Of a DNA stretch of 64,000 bases, positions 59,442 through 64,000 are shown piece by piece. The stretch comes from Tiliqua scincoides (lineage: Eukaryota > Chordata > Lepidosauria > Squamata > Scincidae), in contig NC_089822.1 of the NCBI RefSeq assembly GCF_035046505.1, forward strand, positions 272,261,054 to 272,325,053, in the 5' to 3' direction. Each line of letters starts with the position of its first letter. Positions within the stretch are counted from its first letter, which is position 1. A program made the position numbers and the translations under genes. The notes below the pieces were generated by a model. The model ran no database searches, was not told where the DNA came from, and was given only the letters and a program-made list of their open reading frames with translations.

Positions 59442-62400
59442 AAAGCCTGTACCTGCATGGGAGTGTGTGTGTGGGGGAGGACTAGAGATCACACTTGCAG
59501 CCAGGATGACTTTGCAATGATAGCATCAAAACCCTTCCCTTGTTCTGGGCAGACTGTGCTGCAGATCTACACATCTAGCTTAGCATAGCTCAGATGCTGT
59601 ACAGGTCAGGCCGGCTTCATGCAGATTTCACACTGGAGCAAAACATTCACATGCTTCTATTAAGGAAAAATGGGGGGGGGCTGGCCGGTGCATAGCTGTG
59701 CCTTGTGGAGAGCTCATAGTTATCTGCCCCTGCTTTCCACTACCATCTGTTTACTAGGGAAACTGGTGGTTGAGTCCACGCCACCATTAAAGCCGGACAG
59801 AAAGAGAACACCTTGAAAAAGCCCTCTTCATAAGAATATAAGAAGAGCCCCTCTGGATAAGGCCAGAGGCCCATCTTGTCCAGCTTCCTGTATCTCACAG
59901 TGGCCCACCAATGCCCCAGGGAGAACACAAGACAACAGACACAACCTGCGTCCCTTTGCCCTCCCCTGCATCTGGGAATCAGAGGCAGCCTGCCTCTAAA
60001 ACCAAGAGCATGCACACACCTACTATGACTTGTAACCCATAATGAGCTTCTCCTCCAGAAATTTGTCCAATCCCCTCTTAAAGGCATCCAGAAAAGATGC
60101 CATCACTACTTCCTGTGGCAAGGAGTTCCACAGACTAATTACAAACTGGGTAAAGGATTTTCTTTGTCCAAACTCTCCCAACGCTCAAGCCTGGATGCCT
60201 GCTGGTGCAGGTAAGGCTGCACAGGTGTTGGGAGGGAGGTGAGAAGAGGGTGGAACAAGTAGATGGGCAGAAAAGGAAGCACTTTCTAGACTCAATTTCC
60301 CTTCACCTGTCAAGGTGGTCATGCACCAGTGATATCGCTGACAAAGGTCTGAGTTGACCCATGGCGACAGTGGGGGCTTACCCTGAAGGAGGGGAACAAA
60401 TGTTCCCTTCCGCCAAGGAGGCCTCAGCATGCACAAACTCCCTCCCCTCACGGGATTCAGCAAATGCCATGTTGGGGCTGCTCTGTTACCACAAGGGGAG
60501 TTGCGGTGATCGAGTTGCTGTGTCTCTCGAGGACTGAGTCAGGATTCAAGGCAGAGGCGTACCTGGAGGGGGCAGGTGGCGTAGATCTGCCTCTGGGCAG
60601 CAGAATAGAAAACGGGAGTTAGACAAACCAACCAATCAGCCGTTTTCATTTCGATCGTCCCTGACTCATAGGAGATTCAGTCTCTGTGAAACACCCAACA
60701 CGGTTCCCTGACCTCTGATGTTTCTCTTTTGTGTCAGCTCCATCCTTTCCTGAGGAACTTCGGGGTCTACAACACTTCCCTGGACGGCGTGTATCTGGAT
60801 GGGGACGGGGATCTGGCAGCCGACTTTGACATAGTGAACTGGGTGGTTTTCCCCAACAAGTCTGTTGTCAGAGTGACAATTGGGAGTCTGGCAAGACGAC
60901 ACAGCCCACCAGGCCTCCACGTCACCATAGACCAGGGCGCCATTGAGTGGCCTGGATGGTTCAACCAGGTGGGGAAATCCATGATTTCTAACATCTAATA
61001 AAATATTAGATGCCTCATCTCAAGATTCAAAAGCTGAGAGTCCTTTTCCTGCCCACATATTTTGCAAGACAAAACTCCTGACAGCAGGAGTAGAGCAAAG
61101 GCAGGAGCAGTGTGTGATGGGCAGGCAACAAGTGTGGGTTCTGGTGGCACCAAACAGGGCTAAACAGGGCTGGGGCAGCCACACCTAAACCCCAATGCAA
61201 AACATGGGGAGGGGTCCCTGATGTTGCAGTCAGTGACTTAAACTGGCAGCTGGAGAAGCTGATCTGCAGCAAGTGGAAGAGCCTCCTCTGTTGACAGGGC
61301 AGAAGGTCTTTAGGAAAGTCTTAGACCCATATCAGTCCTGTTGCAGTTTGGGTTGGGGAGTGGAACTGCCTGGGGGGCCTTGGAGGACAACCCACAGCAG
61401 AATCTGGGTGGGCAAGTGTGTTCTGCAGTGGAATTCGGCCCCATCAGCTATGACGTTTTCCGGGACCACCTGGCCACTTAGGGTTGGGGGCAGTGTGTGG
61501 TGCTGGTTCCAGACTTGCTGGAGAGTGGTCTGCATGTGGCAGCTCTGGGGCTCTGTCCTTTGACCTCCTGAGTCCCACAGGATGCTACCTTGTCAGGAGC
61601 CCATGCTGCTGAATGTCTTTGTGGAACTTCTGGGAGATCTGGGATTTGGAGTGCAGCATCACCATGAGGATCAGGGAGGGGTCTTTTCCCAGTTCTGCCC
61701 CCAAACTCTGCCCTCAAGAACCGTCTTGGGGTACCTGCTAACCTCAGACTCGAGGTCCTGTTGGGTCTCCCCAACTGTGTGACTCAATGCTACAGATATA
61801 CTGCTCCCCCACCACACAGATTCTCCTTGATGCGCCTTGTCTTCCTGCATAGACCCTGCCTCAGTCGAGGTGCACCGACAGCTGCCGCCCGGGATACAGC
61901 AAGCTGATTCAGGAAGGAAGGCCGCTGTGCTGCTACGTGTGTGCTCGGTGCGCAGAAGGGACCGTCTCCTCCCAGGAAGGTGGGGGGCTCCAGAGTGATG
62001 GGCTGGTCGTGGGGAGTGGGGCAAAGGTTGACTCAGACCCATTCTGTGGAGGTGTCCAGACATTCCTTAAGTCAGAGCCCTTCTTGCTTTGTCTACCTTT
62101 ATTAGCCATCATTTATCTCACAGAATGCTTAGCGAGAAATTACTCTGGACAGTAAACTGAGGCTGCAGGTGGAGGGGGAGAAGTGGGGGCAGGACTGGAC
62201 ACAGCCAGCTGAAGGCTCTCCCTGTGGTTCAAACTGCATTACTGTCTGTTCGCGAAACCTTCCTAAATAAGTGACACAGCAGTAGGAGGTTGGTTGGGTT
62301 CTCTTTGGCCAGTACATCAACCTGCCTCGGCTTGTCCGTCCATCCACAATGCTTTGTGCTCCAGACCAGGGCCAGCCCAGACCCCCAGCCTCTGAGGCAG

Positions 62401-64000
62401 CCTGCCGAGTGCTGCCCTCCCACCTGATGCCCCACCCTCTGTGTGGTCCTCTGCAGCCCCACTTGCCCCTGCCTTTTCCAGGCCCTGCAGCGGGAGGACA
62501 GGAGAGTGGGGAGCTTCAGAGCCTTCTCTGTTGTTCGCTCCTCCGCATTCCTCTTCCATTTCCTTCCTGCTTCTCAATCCCGGGAGTGGAAGGGGGGGAG
62601 GCAGAGGTGGTGACCCCTGCCCAGCTGTGCCTAGAGTGACTGCCTCGGTTGACATGCACAGACCAGCCCTGATCCCAGTCCTGAGGGTCGCTTTGAGGCA
62701 CTGGTGACAACTGAACCTGCCTGTCTTACTCCAGTCCCGTCTCCTTCCACGGAATGTCACCCTCCCTTCTCTCCACTGCACGTTGTCGGAAGCCAAGGAC
62801 TCCCCCAGCCTGGATCAGTTGAGGTCTCTTGCAGAAGTGCTCACCTGCAACAGCGTTCATGGAATGAAGTCAGACACGAGGCTCAGTCCTGGGCCCAGCA
62901 GAATGTGTGTTCCACTGGTGACTGCTGGTGCGCTGAGTAGCGCATGGCCAGAGCACCTGTGGGAAGGCTGGAGCCTTCCTGTGTGTGTCGCTGACACCTG
63001 CTGGAGCAGGTCAGCCAGTGGGAGGGGGGAGCGGGCTAAGGGCAGGGAGGAATGGGGCCGGAGGACTGCGCGAAGGGAGGGCAGAGTTATCGGACCCCCC
63101 CCCCCCCCCGCTCAAGCTAGATACATTGTGGTGTTTCCGGCATGGCTTCCAGTGCGGGGGACAGTGGATTGGGCTGACAGACTATTATGGGATGTAAGGC
63201 AGATTAAATGATGTTGGAGACACTGTTGTTGTTGTTTTTCATTTCAGATGCAGATCATTGCGACAAGTGTCCGGAAGACCAGCATCCAAACAAGGCCCAG
63301 ACTCAGTGTGTCCCCAAGGTCATAACTTTCCTGTCCTACGAAGACTATCTGGGGGCCCTTCTGACATCTTCTGCCCTGGTCTTCTCCCTAACCACGGGTT
63401 TAGTGTTAGGAGCCTTCATCAAACACCGTGAGACTGCGGTAGTCAAGGCCAACAACCGGGACCTCTCCTACGTCCTCCTTGCCTCCCTCCTTCTCTCCTT
63501 TTTGTCCTCCTTTCTGTTCATCGGCCGGCCAAGGAGGGTGACCTGCCTCCTCCGCCAAACGGCCTTCAGCATCATCTTCTCACTGGCCCTCTCCTCTGTC
63601 TTGGCCAAAACCGTCACCGTGGTGGTGGCCTTCATGGCCACCAAACCAGGAAGCAGGATGCGGAGGTGGCTGGGGAAGGGCTTGGCCAACGCCATCATCC
63701 TCTCGTGCTCCGCTGTCCAGCTCGGCCTCTGCACCGCCTGGCTGGGAATCTCTCCACCCTTCCCAGACTCCGACAGGCACTCCCAGCCCGGCCAAATCGT
63801 CCTGCAGTGCAACGCGGGGTCCGTCTCCCTGTTCTACGGCGCTTTGGGCTACCTGGGTTTCCTGGCCGCCGTCTGCTTCACAGGGGCCTTCCTGGCCAGG
63901 CGGCTGCCTGGGGCCTTCAACGAGGCCAAGCTGCTCACCTTCAGCATGCTGGTCTTCTGCAGCGTCTGGGTGGCCTTTGTGCCCGCCTACCTGAGCATGA
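56138..64000 (+). CDS. Vomeronasal type-2 receptor gene, right copy, six exons (3' end off window)
   Basis: Class C GPCR of the V2R family. Exons are 56138-56358, 57423-57714, 57973-58779, 60738-60968, 61853-61979 and 63248 to the window edge (221, 292, 807, 231, 127 and at least 753 bp). All splice sites are AG/GT and the phases join in one frame of about 810 codons before the edge; family members run to roughly 850-900, so only the last helix and the tail are missing. Order along the protein: signal peptide, Venus-flytrap ligand domain (exons 1-4), cysteine-rich linker (exon 5), seven-helix domain (exon 6, TM1-TM6 visible). No stop or frameshift is seen. It is the mirror partner of the left-arm gene and the two are divergently transcribed. 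It looks functional; expression is not shown by sequence. Confidence 0.92.
57423..57714 (+). CDS. V2R right copy, exon 2
   Basis: Acceptor TTTGTTTCAG, donor GTGAGA. It encodes [20 protein letters not shown] and [20 protein letters not shown]. One base completes the split codon from exon 1, then 97 codons, ending in phase 0. Confidence 0.9.
57973..58779 (+). CDS. V2R right copy, exon 3 (main ligand-binding exon)
   Basis: 807 bp and open. It starts [20 protein letters not shown] and carries [33 protein letters not shown] and [17 protein letters not shown], all recognisable V2R blocks. It ends VPRVQAWQ before a GTACTC donor. The central patch (58,201-58,366) is the most divergent part relative to the left copy. 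Confidence 0.91.
59388..59440. repeat. (TC)n microsatellite in V2R intron 3
   Basis: A run of about 50 bases of TC repeats. The left arm has only a short GAGAGAGA tract at the mirrored place (about 5,350-5,370), so it expanded in one arm. Confidence 0.85.
59831..60205 (-). mobile_element. CR1 LINE 3' end in V2R intron 3 (right arm)
   Basis: Mirror copy of 4,590-4,962, in the same intronic place of the right V2R gene. Shared by both arms, hence older than the duplication. Confidence 0.85.
60738..60968 (+). CDS. V2R right copy, exon 4
   Basis: 231 bp with a TTTGTGTCAG acceptor and a GTGGGG donor. It contains [18 protein letters not shown] and ends in WFNQ, the usual end of V2R exon 4. Phase 0 at both ends. 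Confidence 0.9.
61853..61979 (+). CDS. V2R right copy, exon 5 (cysteine-rich linker)
   Basis: 127 bp. Cysteine-rich: [20 protein letters not shown] then [18 protein letters not shown]. The acceptor is taken as GCATAG at 61,851-61,852, because that gives the expected exon size; an alternative CAG 12 bases downstream would also keep the frame. Donor GT at 61,980. Confidence 0.85.
63248..64000 (+). CDS. V2R right copy, exon 6 (seven-helix domain, partial)
   Basis: Begins after ATTTCAG and finishes the split codon from exon 5. Encodes [11 protein letters not shown], then [17 protein letters not shown] and six hydrophobic helices, with family hallmarks [39 protein letters not shown] and [17 protein letters not shown]. 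The window ends inside TM6 at VPAYLSM. The frame is open for the full 753 bp, which strongly argues against a pseudogene in this part. Confidence 0.93.

Larger units (their letters stand above)
46587..64000. repeat. Right arm of a large inverted duplication (continues past window)
   Basis: Reverse-complement partner of 1-13,483. It is longer than the left arm because it gained a CR1 LINE (48,174-50,130), a solo LTR (51,141-51,664) and a full-length RTE-like LINE (51,786-55,655). The arm begins right after a truncated LINE 3' end at 46,575, so the inner breakpoint lies at or near a transposon. Since the left gene runs off the window at base 1 and the right gene at base 64,000, the duplication extends beyond both edges. 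Confidence 0.9.

Noticed and set aside
62317-62796. 159-codon minus-strand frame in V2R intron 5, mirrored in the left arm
   Set aside because: The homologous left-arm region breaks the frame, there is no motif, and it lies inside an intron of the supported gene.

Overview
The window looks like vertebrate nuclear DNA, most probably from a squamate reptile. It carries multi-exon vomeronasal type-2 receptor (V2R) genes and a broken C2H2 zinc-finger gene. Between them lies a dense mix of CR1 and RTE-like LINEs, hAT elements, a tRNA-derived SINE, a 5S-rRNA-derived SINE, LTR remnants and a polymerase-B-bearing (Polinton/adintovirus-like) fossil. There is no bacterial gene layout. The species call is inferred from gene and repeat content only.

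The main structure is a large inverted duplication. The left arm (1 to about 13,483) and the right arm (about 46,587 to the window end) are reverse complements of each other. Each carries one V2R gene with the same six-exon architecture. The left gene reads leftwards (exons 1 to 5 at 8,779 down to 1,100; exon 6 lies off the window). The right gene reads rightwards (exons 1 to 5 plus most of exon 6, 56,138 to 64,000). The two genes are head to head, about 47 kb apart, and every exon seen is open with canonical splice sites. The arms act as allele-like comparisons: a hAT element and a tRNA-SINE are present only in the left arm, while a solo LTR, a full-length RTE-like LINE and a CR1 LINE are present only in the right arm. 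In several cases the other arm shows the empty site.

The 33-kb spacer (13.5 to 46.6 kb) holds accessory DNA: an LTR inside a CR1 fragment (15.3-16.5 kb), a decayed V2R piece with its upstream region (16.7-17.6 kb), a 5S-SINE (18.05 kb), a zinc-finger pseudogene (19.6-20.5 kb), many CR1 tails (20.6-22.1 kb and 25.9-26.6 kb), a CR1 with a long open RT reading frame (22.85-24.19 kb), several MITEs, a LINE copy with an internal inversion (27.0-28.7 kb), a two-ORF LINE pierced by three or four other elements (32.7-37.4 kb), the polymerase-B fossil with a repeat-rich upstream flank (37.6-45.3 kb), and a rearranged CR1/RTE mosaic (45.3-46.6 kb).

The only genes that look functional here are the two V2Rs. 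They should encode class C GPCRs of vomeronasal neurons: a signal peptide, a Venus-flytrap ligand domain (exons 1-4), a cysteine-rich linker (exon 5) and a seven-helix domain (exon 6). The two paralogues differ most in one patch of the ligand domain.
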